Assembly (NCBI GenBank): GCA_035707965.1
Contig: DASSTJ010000069.1
Span: 8,300-72,299, forward strand
DNA length: 64,000 nucleotides
From: DASSTJ01 sp035707965
GTDB taxonomy: Bacteria; Actinomycetota; Actinomycetes; Actinomycetales; Angustibacteraceae
Direction: 5' to 3'
Below the pieces are notes generated by a model, which was given only the letters and a program-made list of their open reading frames with translations, made no database searches and was not told the DNA's origin. Position 1 is the stretch's first letter. Each line of letters opens with the position of its first letter. Positions 40,825 through 48,748 of this stretch are shown piece after piece. A program made the translations under genes and the position numbers.

Positions 40825-42039
40825 ATGAAGGTCTGGCACCTGACCTGGGAGTACCCGCCCCTCGTGCACGGCGGTCTGGGCCGTCACGTGACCGATCTCG
40901 TGGCGGCCCAACGTCGGCTCGGCCTGGACGTCGGCGTGCTCACCTGTCGCGACGACGTGACGGGGACGACCACGGACCTCGCCGCCGAGCACGAGGTGGC
41001 GTCACGGGGCGACGCCGGTGCACTCGAGGTGCTGCGGGCCGGACTGGGGCGGGCGTGGAGCGACGTCGTCGCGGACGCGGCCGCCTGGCAGGACGAGCTC
41101 GTACGGCTGGCCGGCCCGGCGCTGGAGGGTGTCACCGACACCTGGGTGCTGCACGCCCACGACTGGATGGTCGCCGACGCGGCGCGCACCCTCAGCCGCG
41201 CGCACGGCGTGCCGTGGGTGCTCACCGTGCACGCGACGGAGCACGGGCGCCGCCAGGGCCGTCTGGACGAGCCCGTGCACCGGGCCGTCCACGACGCCGA
41301 GCGGCGCGCGGCGCGGCGGGCCGACGCGGTCATCGTGTGCTCGCAGGCCATGCGCGCCGAAGTCACCCAGGTGCTCGGCGCCGACCCGTCGTCCGTCGTC
41401 GTGGTGCCGGGGGCCGTCGACGCGCAGGCGTGGGCGCCCGGGCCGGCGGCGGCATCCGCCCGGCCCCGCTGGCAGCCGGGGTCCGGGCCCCTCGTCGTCG
41501 CGGCCGGCCGCCTCGAGTGGGAGAAGGGGTTCTCGACGCTCGTGCGCGCCGTGCCGGCCGTGGCGGCGCACCACCGGGGCCTACGTGTCGTCGTGGCCGG
41601 CGCCGGGTCGTACCGCGACACGCTGGATCGGCTGGTGGACGACCTGGGCCTGCGGGCCGGTGCGGCGGCCGTCGAGCTGCCCGGCCGGCTCGACCAGCCC
41701 CGGCTCGCAGCACTGCTGGCCGCTGCCGACGTCGTCGTCGTGCCGAGCCGGTACGAGCCGTTCGGGCTCGTCGCGCTCGAGGCGATGGCCGCCGGCGCCT
41801 GCGTCGTGTCCACGAGGACCGGCGGCCTCGCCGAGACGGTCGCGGACGACGTCACCGGCCGCGTCGTCGAGGTGGGCGACGTCGACGGCCTGGCATCCGT
41901 CCTCGACCAGCTGCTCGGCGACCCGACAACCCGCGCCCGGCTGGCGGCCGCGGGCCGCCGAGCGGCCCTCGGCCGCACGTGGTCGGCCATGGCCGAGCGC
42001 ACGCTCGCGGTCTACGCGTCGGTGCGTCCGCCTGGCTGA
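40825..42039 (+). CDS. GT4 glycosyltransferase (Rv3032-like alpha-glucan synthase)
   Basis: 404 residues, GT-B fold. N-terminal WEYPPLVHGGLGRHV loop binds the acceptor/donor as in glycogen synthases, followed by HAHDW, HATEHGRRQGRL, the VAAGRLEWEKGF donor-domain start and the SRYEPFGLVALEAMAAG catalytic E-x7-E motif. Rv3032 elongates alpha-1,4-glucan from a nucleotide-glucose donor for glycogen and 6-O-methylglucosyl lipopolysaccharide; the same role is likely here. Ends 28 bases inside the convergent acyltransferase gene. Confidence 0.88.
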   Translation: MKVWHLTWEYPPLVHGGLGRHVTDLVAAQRRLGLDVGVLTCRDDVTGTTTDLAAEHEVASRGDAGALEVLRAGLGRAWSDVVADAAAWQDELVRLAGPALEGVTDTWVLHAHDWMVADAARTLSRAHGVPWVLTVHATEHGRRQGRLDEPVHRAVHDAERRAARRADAVIVCSQAMRAEVTQVLGADPSSVVVVPGAVDAQAWAPGPAAASARPRWQPGSGPLVVAAGRLEWEKGFSTLVRAVPAVAAHHRGLRVVVAGAGSYRDTLDRLVDDLGLRAGAAAVELPGRLDQPRLAALLAAADVVVVPSRYEPFGLVALEAMAAGACVVSTRTGGLAETVADDVTGRVVEVGDVDGLASVLDQLLGDPTTRARLAAAGRRAALGRTWSAMAERTLAVYASVRPPG

Positions 42040-42812
42040 CCGAGGTCGTGCCGGGCCACCTCCGCCGCGACCTCGCGGTGCTTGCGCTGCATGTCGGCCA
42101 GGGCGGCGCGGTGGGCGGCGTCCGCCTCGTACTGGGCCTGCCGGTCGCGCACCACCCGTCCGGGGACTCCGGCCACCACCGAGAGGTCCGGGTACCGGCC
42201 GCGTGCCACGGCGTGCGCGGCGACGACGCAGCCGCGGCCGAGCCACGTGCCGCGCAGCACCGTTGACTTGACGCCGAGCCAGCCGCCCGGACCGATGCGC
42301 ACGGGGCTCTTGACGATGCCCTGGTCCTTGATCGGCCGGGCCGGGTCGTCGGTGACGTGGTCGAAGTCGCCGACGTACACCCAGTCGGACACCAGCGTCC
42401 CCTCGCCGATCTCGACGTCGAGGTAGCAGTTGACCGTCGAGTCCTGCCCCACCACGCACTTGTCGCCGACGCGCAGCGTGCCCTCGTGCGCACGGAGGCT
42501 CGTGCGGTCACCGAGGTGCACCCACCGGCCGATCTCGAGCCGGCCGTACCCCGGGCGGGCGGTCAGCTCGACGTGCCGCCCCAGGAAGACCATGCCGTGC
42601 AGCAGCACGTGCGGCGCCCGCAGGCGCAGCCGCAGCAGGCGCGCGTAGCGCACCAGGTACCAAGGCGTCCACGCCCGGTGCCGGACGACCCAGCGCCAGC
42701 TGTCGCGGGTGAGGAACCGCGCCTGGCGCGGGTCGCGCCCGTCGCGCAGCCGCAGCAGCCAGGCCCCCACCGTGCCGGAGGGAACCGGAGCGCGACCCAG
42801 GCGTCGTGGCAC
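42012..42812 (-). CDS. Left-handed beta-helix acyltransferase (Rv3034c-like)
   Basis: 266 residues from a GTG. Residues about 80-215 show hexapeptide-repeat spacing (LEIGRWVHLGDRTSL, LRVGDKCVVGQDSTV, VEIGEGTLVSDWVYVGD, VRIGPGGWLGVKSTVLRG, LGRGCVVAAHAVARG, VVAGVPGRVV), the fold of acetyl/acyltransferases. Lies among the GH57, GT4 and methyltransferase genes, as Rv3034c does. It may acylate a polysaccharide with short acyl groups (inference). Start is the first usable codon after the methyltransferase stop. Confidence 0.85.
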   Translation of the reverse strand: MPRRLGRAPVPSGTVGAWLLRLRDGRDPRQARFLTRDSWRWVVRHRAWTPWYLVRYARLLRLRLRAPHVLLHGMVFLGRHVELTARPGYGRLEIGRWVHLGDRTSLRAHEGTLRVGDKCVVGQDSTVNCYLDVEIGEGTLVSDWVYVGDFDHVTDDPARPIKDQGIVKSPVRIGPGGWLGVKSTVLRGTWLGRGCVVAAHAVARGRYPDLSVVAGVPGRVVRDRQAQYEADAAHRAALADMQRKHREVAAEVARHDLGQPGGRTDA

Positions 42813-42823
42813 GAGCAGCGAGG

Positions 42824-43801
42824 CTACCGCGAGCGCGGCTTCACCCCGGTCACGGACACGTTGTAGTAGAAGCGGTCCGGCACCACAGCACCCAGGGCAC
42901 GGTCCAGCGCCGAGAGCGTGCGCCACGAGCGGAACGCGAACATCGACCAGCCCCATCCGAGCCGTTCGGGGTTGACCGCGGCCTCGAAGGTACGCACCGG
43001 CCAGCCCAGGAACGCGGCCGTGAGCTCCTCGGTCGCCGTCCGGACGTCGACCGCCCCCGCACGCAGTGCGGTGCGCGCCAGCGCGTCGGGGTCGAAGGTG
43101 TGCAGGTCGACGACGGCCTCGAGCGCCGCGGCTCGAGACGACTCGTCCAGCTCGGCCTGAGGGCGGGCCCAGCGGTCGCGCAGCCGCGGCAGCCGGGTGA
43201 GGCGGGTCGTCGCCTCCCAGGTCAGGCGGCCCAGCCGCCGCGCGTACCAGTGCCCGATGGTGGTCGGCTCGCCGCAGATGACGAACCGACCTCCCGGCCG
43301 CAGCACGCGGAGCACCTCGCGGAAGGCGAGCTCCACGTCGGGCACGTGGTGGACGACGGCGTGCCCGACGACGACGTCGAACGTGTCGTCGTCGTACGGC
43401 AGCTGCTCGGCGTCAGCGACGCGACCTGCGATGGTGAACCCCAGGCGCTCGGCGTTCCGCTGGGCCGCGGCGACCATGCCCGGCGACAGGTCGGTGACCT
43501 CGACGTCCTGCAGCACACCGGCCTGACGCAGGTTCAGCGAGAAGAAGCCCGTGCCGGCACCGATCTCGAGCGACCTGCCGTAGGGCCACCCCGACGAGCC
43601 TGCGACCGCCACGAAGCGGTCTCGCGCGTAGTCGATGCACCGCTGGTCGAACGAGATCGACCACTTCTCGTCGTAGGTCTGGGACTCCCAGTCGTGGTAG
43701 AGCACCTGCGCCAGCTTCGTGTCGTCGAAGGCGCGTTCGACGTCCTCGGCCGACGCCGGCGCGAGCTCGGTGCGGGGGGCGTCGTGCTGGCGCTCGGACA
43801 C
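42824..43801 (-). CDS. Class I SAM-dependent methyltransferase (Rv3030-like)
   Basis: 325 residues. SAM-binding motif I LEIGAGTGFFSLNL (about 78-91), motif II acid DVEVTDLSPGMV, DAEQLPYDDDTFDVVVGHAVVHHV and LRPGGRF complete the Rossmann methyltransferase. In mycobacteria the neighbour of the Rv3031/Rv3032 pair is a methyltransferase of this type linked to methylglucose polysaccharide. GTG start directly abuts the enoyl-CoA hydratase stop. Confidence 0.87.
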   Translation of the reverse strand: MSERQHDAPRTELAPASAEDVERAFDDTKLAQVLYHDWESQTYDEKWSISFDQRCIDYARDRFVAVAGSSGWPYGRSLEIGAGTGFFSLNLRQAGVLQDVEVTDLSPGMVAAAQRNAERLGFTIAGRVADAEQLPYDDDTFDVVVGHAVVHHVPDVELAFREVLRVLRPGGRFVICGEPTTIGHWYARRLGRLTWEATTRLTRLPRLRDRWARPQAELDESSRAAALEAVVDLHTFDPDALARTALRAGAVDVRTATEELTAAFLGWPVRTFEAAVNPERLGWGWSMFAFRSWRTLSALDRALGAVVPDRFYYNVSVTGVKPRSR

Positions 43802-44605
43802 TCAGCGGCCCTCGAACGAGGCCCTGCCCGGCCCGTGCTCCACGAACGAGGCCATGCCGGTCGCGCGGTCCGCGGTGGCGAAGAGCCCGGAGAACTGCAT
43901 GCGCTCGATCTCGAGGCCCGTGTCGAGGTCGACCTCGAGGCCGCGGTCGATCGCCTCCTTGGCGGCCCGCAGCGCGTAGGCCGGGCCGCCGACGTAGCGG
44001 CGCACGAGGTCGCAGGCCGCACCGTAGACGTCGTCCGGCGCGACGACCCGGTCGACCAGGCCGATCTGCAGCGCCTCGGCGGCCTCGACGAAGCGGCCGG
44101 AGAAGACGAGGTCCTTGGCACGTGACGGCCCGATGAGGCGAGGCAGCCGCTGGGTTCCGCCGGCCCCCGGGATGATCCCGAGCAGGATCTCGGGCTGGCC
44201 CACCTTGACGTTGTCGCCGCAGACGCGGAAGTCGCAGCAGAGGGCGAGCTCCATCCCGCCGCCGAGTGCGTAGCCGGTGATCGCCGCCACCGTGGGCTTG
44301 GAGATGCGCGCGACGGCCGTGAACGCCGACTGCAGCGCGCCGGACCGGTCGACCATGTCGGTGTACGACATGTCCTGCATCTCTTTGATGTCCGCGCCGG
44401 CGGCGAACACCTTCTCGCCGCCGTAGACGACGACCGCGTGGACGTCGCGCCGGGCCGTGGCCTCGGACGCCGCCGCCCGCAGCTCCTCCTGCACCTGCGC
44501 GTTGAGGGCGTTCATCGGCGGCCGCTCGAGCCGGATGGTGCCGATGCCGTCAGCGACCTCCAGCCGCACGAACTCCGGCGTCGCCACGTGGGCCGCGTCA
44601 GACAT
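43802..44605 (-). CDS. Enoyl-CoA hydratase/isomerase (EchA17-like)
   Basis: 267 residues, crotonase fold. Oxyanion-hole segments AGADIKEM and YALGGGMELALCCDFR, with the catalytic glutamates in ALGGGMELAL and GQPEILLGIIPGAGGTQRL. Both glutamates of true hydratases (GxE and PE) are there, so hydratase activity is likely. EtfBA upstream in the region fits fatty-acid oxidation. M. tuberculosis EchA17 (Rv3039c) sits at the matching place. Its start overlaps the end of the YbjN-like gene by 8 bases. Confidence 0.93.
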   Translation of the reverse strand: MSDAAHVATPEFVRLEVADGIGTIRLERPPMNALNAQVQEELRAAASEATARRDVHAVVVYGGEKVFAAGADIKEMQDMSYTDMVDRSGALQSAFTAVARISKPTVAAITGYALGGGMELALCCDFRVCGDNVKVGQPEILLGIIPGAGGTQRLPRLIGPSRAKDLVFSGRFVEAAEALQIGLVDRVVAPDDVYGAACDLVRRYVGGPAYALRAAKEAIDRGLEVDLDTGLEIERMQFSGLFATADRATGMASFVEHGPGRASFEGR

Positions 44606-45062
44606 CGCTCTCGTTCCCCGCGTCGCCGGTGATCTCGGCGAGCGCGTCGTGCCACAGGTTCACCGCGGTGAGCACCAGGTCGAGCGACATCGGCACGATC
44701 TGCCGCAAGGGGGTGTCCGCCGTCACGACGTGCTCGGCGGACACGACGAGGATGTCGTCGGCCAGGGTCGTCTTCGCCACCGTCAGTCTCGAGCTCACCG
44801 CGTTGCACGCCAGCAGCCGCGCCGTCTGGTCCGCCGTCACCGCGTCGCCGAGACGCCACTGGCCGAAGATCCGCAGGATCGAGACGGCGCCCTCCGCGCA
44901 GCGCAGGAAGAGCAGCTGGCCCTGCACCTTGACGGCGACGTCGCCGTCGGAGTCGATGTCGGGGCGGTAGCCCTCGTCCATGAGCACGTCGAGGACGCGG
45001 CCACGCAGCGGGTGCTCGTCGGCTGGCGGCGGGAAGTCGGGCAGCGAGGTCGGGTCGGTCAT
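44598..45062 (-). CDS. YbjN-domain protein
   Basis: 154 residues, one YbjN/T3SS-chaperone-like domain (about 20-135: LMDEGYRPDIDSDGDVAVKVQGQLLFLRC, then VSSRLTVAKTTLADDILVVSAEH). Such proteins are small, cytoplasmic and of unknown exact role, perhaps peptide-binding chaperones. The 8-base overlap with the crotonase gene implies one transcript. ATG with TACCGT 6 bases upstream; a 13-residue extension would lie in the promoter. Confidence 0.8.
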   Translation of the reverse strand: MTDPTSLPDFPPPADEHPLRGRVLDVLMDEGYRPDIDSDGDVAVKVQGQLLFLRCAEGAVSILRIFGQWRLGDAVTADQTARLLACNAVSSRLTVAKTTLADDILVVSAEHVVTADTPLRQIVPMSLDLVLTAVNLWHDALAEITGDAGNESDV

Positions 45063-45068
45063 GGGTCC

Positions 45069-45074
45069 ACGGTA
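45069..45074 (-). promoter_or_regulatory. Leaderless-type -10 element before the YbjN-like gene
   Basis: TACCGT ends 6 bases before ATG 45062, in the 46-base gap shared with the divergent glgX, whose GTG also has a weaker -10-like CACACT 6 bases upstream. Confidence 0.45.
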
Positions 45075-45108
45075 TCCGCGCCTCACGAGAGGCTGACACA
45101 CTGCACCG

Positions 45109-47346
45109 GTGCCCGAACGTCACGACCTGTCGTTCCGGGGCAGCGTGAGCGATGTGCGCCCTCGGCCGACCCCCCTGGACCCCGACACCGCTCCCCCGCT
45201 CGGAGTGCGGCTGCACGACGAGGGCGCCGACGTCGCCGTGTACGCGGGCCACGCGGACGCCGTCGACCTCTGCCTGTGGGACGCGGACGGCCACTACCGC
45301 GAGGTGACGCTGGACCACAGGGTCCACGGGGTGCACTTCGCGCGGGTGCCGGACGTCGCCCCGGGCGCGACCTACGGCTTTCGGGCGCGCGGCCCGTGGC
45401 GGCCGCGAGAGGGCCACCGCTACAACCCCGCCAAGCTGCTCCTCGACCCCTACGCCCGCGCCCTCACGGGCACGCTCCGCTGGAGCCCCGAGGTGTTCGG
45501 GCACGTGGTGGGCGACGACCTGCTCGGGGACGACACCGTCCCGGACGACCGCGACTCCGCCCCGTTCGTGCCCCGCGCGGTCGTGGTGGACGAGGGCTTC
45601 GACTGGGGCGAGGACCGTTCGCCGTCCGTGCCGTGGTCGAGCACCGTGGTCTACGAGGCGCACGTGCGCGGCCTCACCCGCCTCCTCCCGCAGGTGCCGG
45701 AGCAGCTGCGCGGCACCTACGCGGGCCTCGCGCACCCCGCCACGCTCGACCACCTGGTCGGTCTGGGCGTCACGACGGTCGAGCTGATGCCCGTGCACGC
45801 GTTCGTCTCCGAGCCGGCGCTCGTCCGGCGGGGCCTGTCGAACTACTGGGGTTACAACACCCTGGGCTTCTTCGCTCCCCACGCGCCCTACGCGTCGGTG
45901 GACGACCCGGCCGCGGTGCTCCGGGAGTTCAAGGGCATGGTGCGGCTGCTCCACGCCGCCGGCCTCGAGGTCGTCCTCGACGTCGTCTTCAACCACACGT
46001 GCGAGCAAGGCGTGGACGGGGCGACGCTCTCGTGGCGCGGCCTGGACTCCAGCGCCTACTACCGGCTCGACGGCAACGGCCGTGACGTCGACATGACCGG
46101 CTGCGGCAACACGCTCGACTTCGGCCACCCTCGGGTGGTCCAGCTCACGCTGGACTCGTTGCGCTACTGGGTCCGGGAGTGCCACGTCGACGGCTTCCGG
46201 TTCGACCTCGCGACCACGCTGGCGCGTGGACGTGACGGGCGGTTCGACGCCGACCACCCGTTCCTGGTCGCCCTGCGGACGGACCCGGTGCTCTCCCGCG
46301 TCAAGCTCGTCGCGGAGCCCTGGGACGTCGGGCCGGACGGCTGGCGCACCGGGCAGTTCCCGCCACCGCTCGGCGAGTGGAACGACCGCTACCGCGACGC
46401 CGTGCGCACGTTCTGGCTGCGCGACTCAGCGAGGGAGCTCCATGGGGAGCCGGCTCACGGCGTCCGCGAGGCGGCGACCCGGCTGGCCGGGTCCCAGGAC
46501 CTGTTCGGTCAGCAGAACCGCGGACCGCTGTCCTCGGTGAACTACGTCGCCTCGCACGACGGCTTCACGCTCGCCGACCTCACCGCCTACGACCGCAAGC
46601 ACAACGAGGCGAACGGCGAGGACAACCACGACGGCCACGACGACGCGCGGTCCTGGAACCACGGCACCGAGGGTGCGTCGGACGACCCGGCGGTCGTGGT
46701 GTCACGCCACCGGTCGGTCCGCAACCTCCTGGGCACGCTTCTGCTGTCGACCGGCATCCCCATGATCACCGCCGGCGACGAGCTGGGCCGTACCCAGGCC
46801 GGCAACAACAACGCGTACTGCCAGGACAACCGGACGAGCTGGGTCGACTGGGACCTGCAGGCCTGGCAGCGCGACCTCCTCGCCACGACGCGCCACCTGC
46901 TGCGGCTGCGTCGCGAGCTGCCGACGCTGCGGTCGCGCTCGTTCTTCGACGGACGCCCCGTGCACGAGGACGGCACGACGGACCTGGCGTGGTTCGACGC
47001 GGCCGGCGCGCTCATGACGAGCAGCCGGTGGGAGGACAGCCGACGACGGGTGCTGCAGATGTTCGTGCACGGCGACGCGGCGCGCGCCACGTCCGGCGCA
47101 CCGGGCGACGCCACGACGGGCGACTCGCTCCTGCTGGTGCTCTGCGGCGCCGCCACCGACACGACCGTGACGCTGCCGGCACCGCCCTGGGGCTCGTCGT
47201 ACCTGCTGCTGTGGGACAGCGCGGAACCCGTCCCGGTGGAGCCGGAGTGCGGCGTGGACGGCGTGCAGTACGTCCGGGCGAGGTCGATGCGGCTCTACGC
47301 CGTCGACGCCCTGCCGGTCACCGCCGACGAGCCAGTGCGCGCGTGA
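45109..47346 (+). CDS. glgX: Glycogen debranching enzyme
   Basis: 745 residues. Hydrolyses alpha-1,6 branches of phosphorylase-limited glycogen. N-terminal CBM48-like domain (about 20-130, with FRARGPWRPREGHRYNPAKLLLDPYA typical of GlgX/isoamylase), then a GH13 barrel: YEAHVRGLT, VVFNHTCE, nucleophile Asp366 in GFRFDLATTL, acid/base Glu403 in LVAEPWDVG, and SVNYVASHDGFTL. GTG start; a GTG 15 codons further is possible. Separated from the other glycogen genes by the sugar-import operon. Its last 29 bases overlap the convergent GH1 gene. Confidence 0.93.
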   Translation: MPERHDLSFRGSVSDVRPRPTPLDPDTAPPLGVRLHDEGADVAVYAGHADAVDLCLWDADGHYREVTLDHRVHGVHFARVPDVAPGATYGFRARGPWRPREGHRYNPAKLLLDPYARALTGTLRWSPEVFGHVVGDDLLGDDTVPDDRDSAPFVPRAVVVDEGFDWGEDRSPSVPWSSTVVYEAHVRGLTRLLPQVPEQLRGTYAGLAHPATLDHLVGLGVTTVELMPVHAFVSEPALVRRGLSNYWGYNTLGFFAPHAPYASVDDPAAVLREFKGMVRLLHAAGLEVVLDVVFNHTCEQGVDGATLSWRGLDSSAYYRLDGNGRDVDMTGCGNTLDFGHPRVVQLTLDSLRYWVRECHVDGFRFDLATTLARGRDGRFDADHPFLVALRTDPVLSRVKLVAEPWDVGPDGWRTGQFPPPLGEWNDRYRDAVRTFWLRDSARELHGEPAHGVREAATRLAGSQDLFGQQNRGPLSSVNYVASHDGFTLADLTAYDRKHNEANGEDNHDGHDDARSWNHGTEGASDDPAVVVSRHRSVRNLLGTLLLSTGIPMITAGDELGRTQAGNNNAYCQDNRTSWVDWDLQAWQRDLLATTRHLLRLRRELPTLRSRSFFDGRPVHEDGTTDLAWFDAAGALMTSSRWEDSRRRVLQMFVHGDAARATSGAPGDATTGDSLLLVLCGAATDTTVTLPAPPWGSSYLLLWDSAEPVPVEPECGVDGVQYVRARSMRLYAVDALPVTADEPVRA

Positions 47347-48748
47347 GCTGGCCGAACCACCGGAAGCTGTCCTTGGGGATCCGCTCCTGCGTGGCGTAGT
47401 CGACGTAGACCAACCCGAAGCGCTTGGCGTAGCCGAAGGACCACTCGAAGTTGTCGAGCAGCGACCAGCAGTAGTAGCCGCGGACGTCGACGCCGTCGGC
47501 GACGGCGCCCGCCACAGCACGCAGGTGGTCGGCGAGGTAGCAGATGCGCTCGGCGTCGTGCACCTCGCCCGCCGGCGTCACGACGTCGTCGCACGCGCGG
47601 CCGTTCTCGGTGACGAGCACCGGCGGGAGGGCAGGATAGGTGTCCTTCAACCAACGGAGCAGACGGTGCAGGCCCTCGGCCTCCACCGGCCACCCCATGG
47701 CCGTCAGCTCCTCACCGGGGACGATGACGTCCTCGACTCCCACGTCGTCCGCCGTCCGCCGTGCCGGGTCCGGCTCGCGGTGCTCCGCGGCTCGGGCGCG
47801 GGTCGGGAAGTAGTAGTTCACCCCGAGGAAGTCGAGGGGCTGAGCGATCGTGGCGAGGTCCCCGGGGTGCAGGAACGCGAAGTCGGTCACGCCCCCGTAG
47901 ACCGCGTCAGCGAGGCCGGGGTACCGGCCCGCCAGCACCGGGTCGGTGAAGAGCAGGTTCGCGCGCAGCAGCGCACGGTCGGCGGCGGCGACGTCGGCGG
48001 GGTCGTCGGACGCCGGCGAGACCGGTTGCAGGTTGAGGGTGACGCCCACCTCGCGCGCACCGCCCGATCGCAGCACCTGTGTGGCGAGACCGTGGCCGAG
48101 CAGCAGGTGGTGCGCTGCCGCGAGAGCACCCCCACCTTCGCGAAGGCCCGGCGCGTGCCGACCGCTGGCGTAGCCGAGCATGGCCGAGCAGAACGGCTCG
48201 TTCAGCGTGATCCAGCGGCCTACGCGGTCACCCAACCGCTGCACGACGATCCGGCTGTAGTCCGCGAACCTGGCCGCCGTGTCGCGGTTGCGCCACCCAC
48301 CGGCGTCTTCAAGGGGCTGTGGGAGGTCCCAGTGGTACAGGGTGATGGCGGGGCTGATGCCCTTGGCCAGCAACGCGTCCACCAGCCGGTCGTAGAAGTC
48401 GAGCCCTGCTGCGTTGGACGCACCGGACCCGGTGGGCTGCACCCGCGGCCAGGCCACGGAGAACCGGTAGCTGTCCACACCGAGGTCGCCCATGAGCGCG
48501 ACGTCCTCGAGGTAGCGGTGGTAGTGGTCGCACGCGACGTCGCCGGTGTCGCCGTTCGCGACCTTGCCCGGCGTGTGGCTGAACGTGTCCCAGATCGACG
48601 GCAGCCGGCCGTCCTCCGCGATGGCGCCCTCGATCTGGTACGACGCCGTGGCGACACCCAGCTCGAACCGGGGCGGCAGCAGCGCGGCCACCTCGGCGGC
48701 ACCCGTGACCGCTGTGCTGCGCTCCTGCCTCGAGCTGGTCCCGCCCAT
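47318..48748 (-). CDS. GH1 beta-glucosidase/beta-glycosidase
   Basis: 476 residues, full length, no signal peptide, so cytoplasmic. Catalytic acid/base Glu184 (TLNEPF) and nucleophile Glu381 (VTENG). N-terminal FELGVATASYQIEGA and C-terminal WSLLDNFEWSFGYAKRFGLVYVDY are the sugar-binding family hallmarks. It cleaves a terminal beta-linked glucose or related sugar from an imported oligosaccharide. ATG overlaps the stop of the preceding glycosidase by one base (TGATG). Last gene of the LacI-controlled operon. Confidence 0.95.
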   Translation of the reverse strand: MGGTSSRQERSTAVTGAAEVAALLPPRFELGVATASYQIEGAIAEDGRLPSIWDTFSHTPGKVANGDTGDVACDHYHRYLEDVALMGDLGVDSYRFSVAWPRVQPTGSGASNAAGLDFYDRLVDALLAKGISPAITLYHWDLPQPLEDAGGWRNRDTAARFADYSRIVVQRLGDRVGRWITLNEPFCSAMLGYASGRHAPGLREGGGALAAAHHLLLGHGLATQVLRSGGAREVGVTLNLQPVSPASDDPADVAAADRALLRANLLFTDPVLAGRYPGLADAVYGGVTDFAFLHPGDLATIAQPLDFLGVNYYFPTRARAAEHREPDPARRTADDVGVEDVIVPGEELTAMGWPVEAEGLHRLLRWLKDTYPALPPVLVTENGRACDDVVTPAGEVHDAERICYLADHLRAVAGAVADGVDVRGYYCWSLLDNFEWSFGYAKRFGLVYVDYATQERIPKDSFRWFGQLTRALARRR

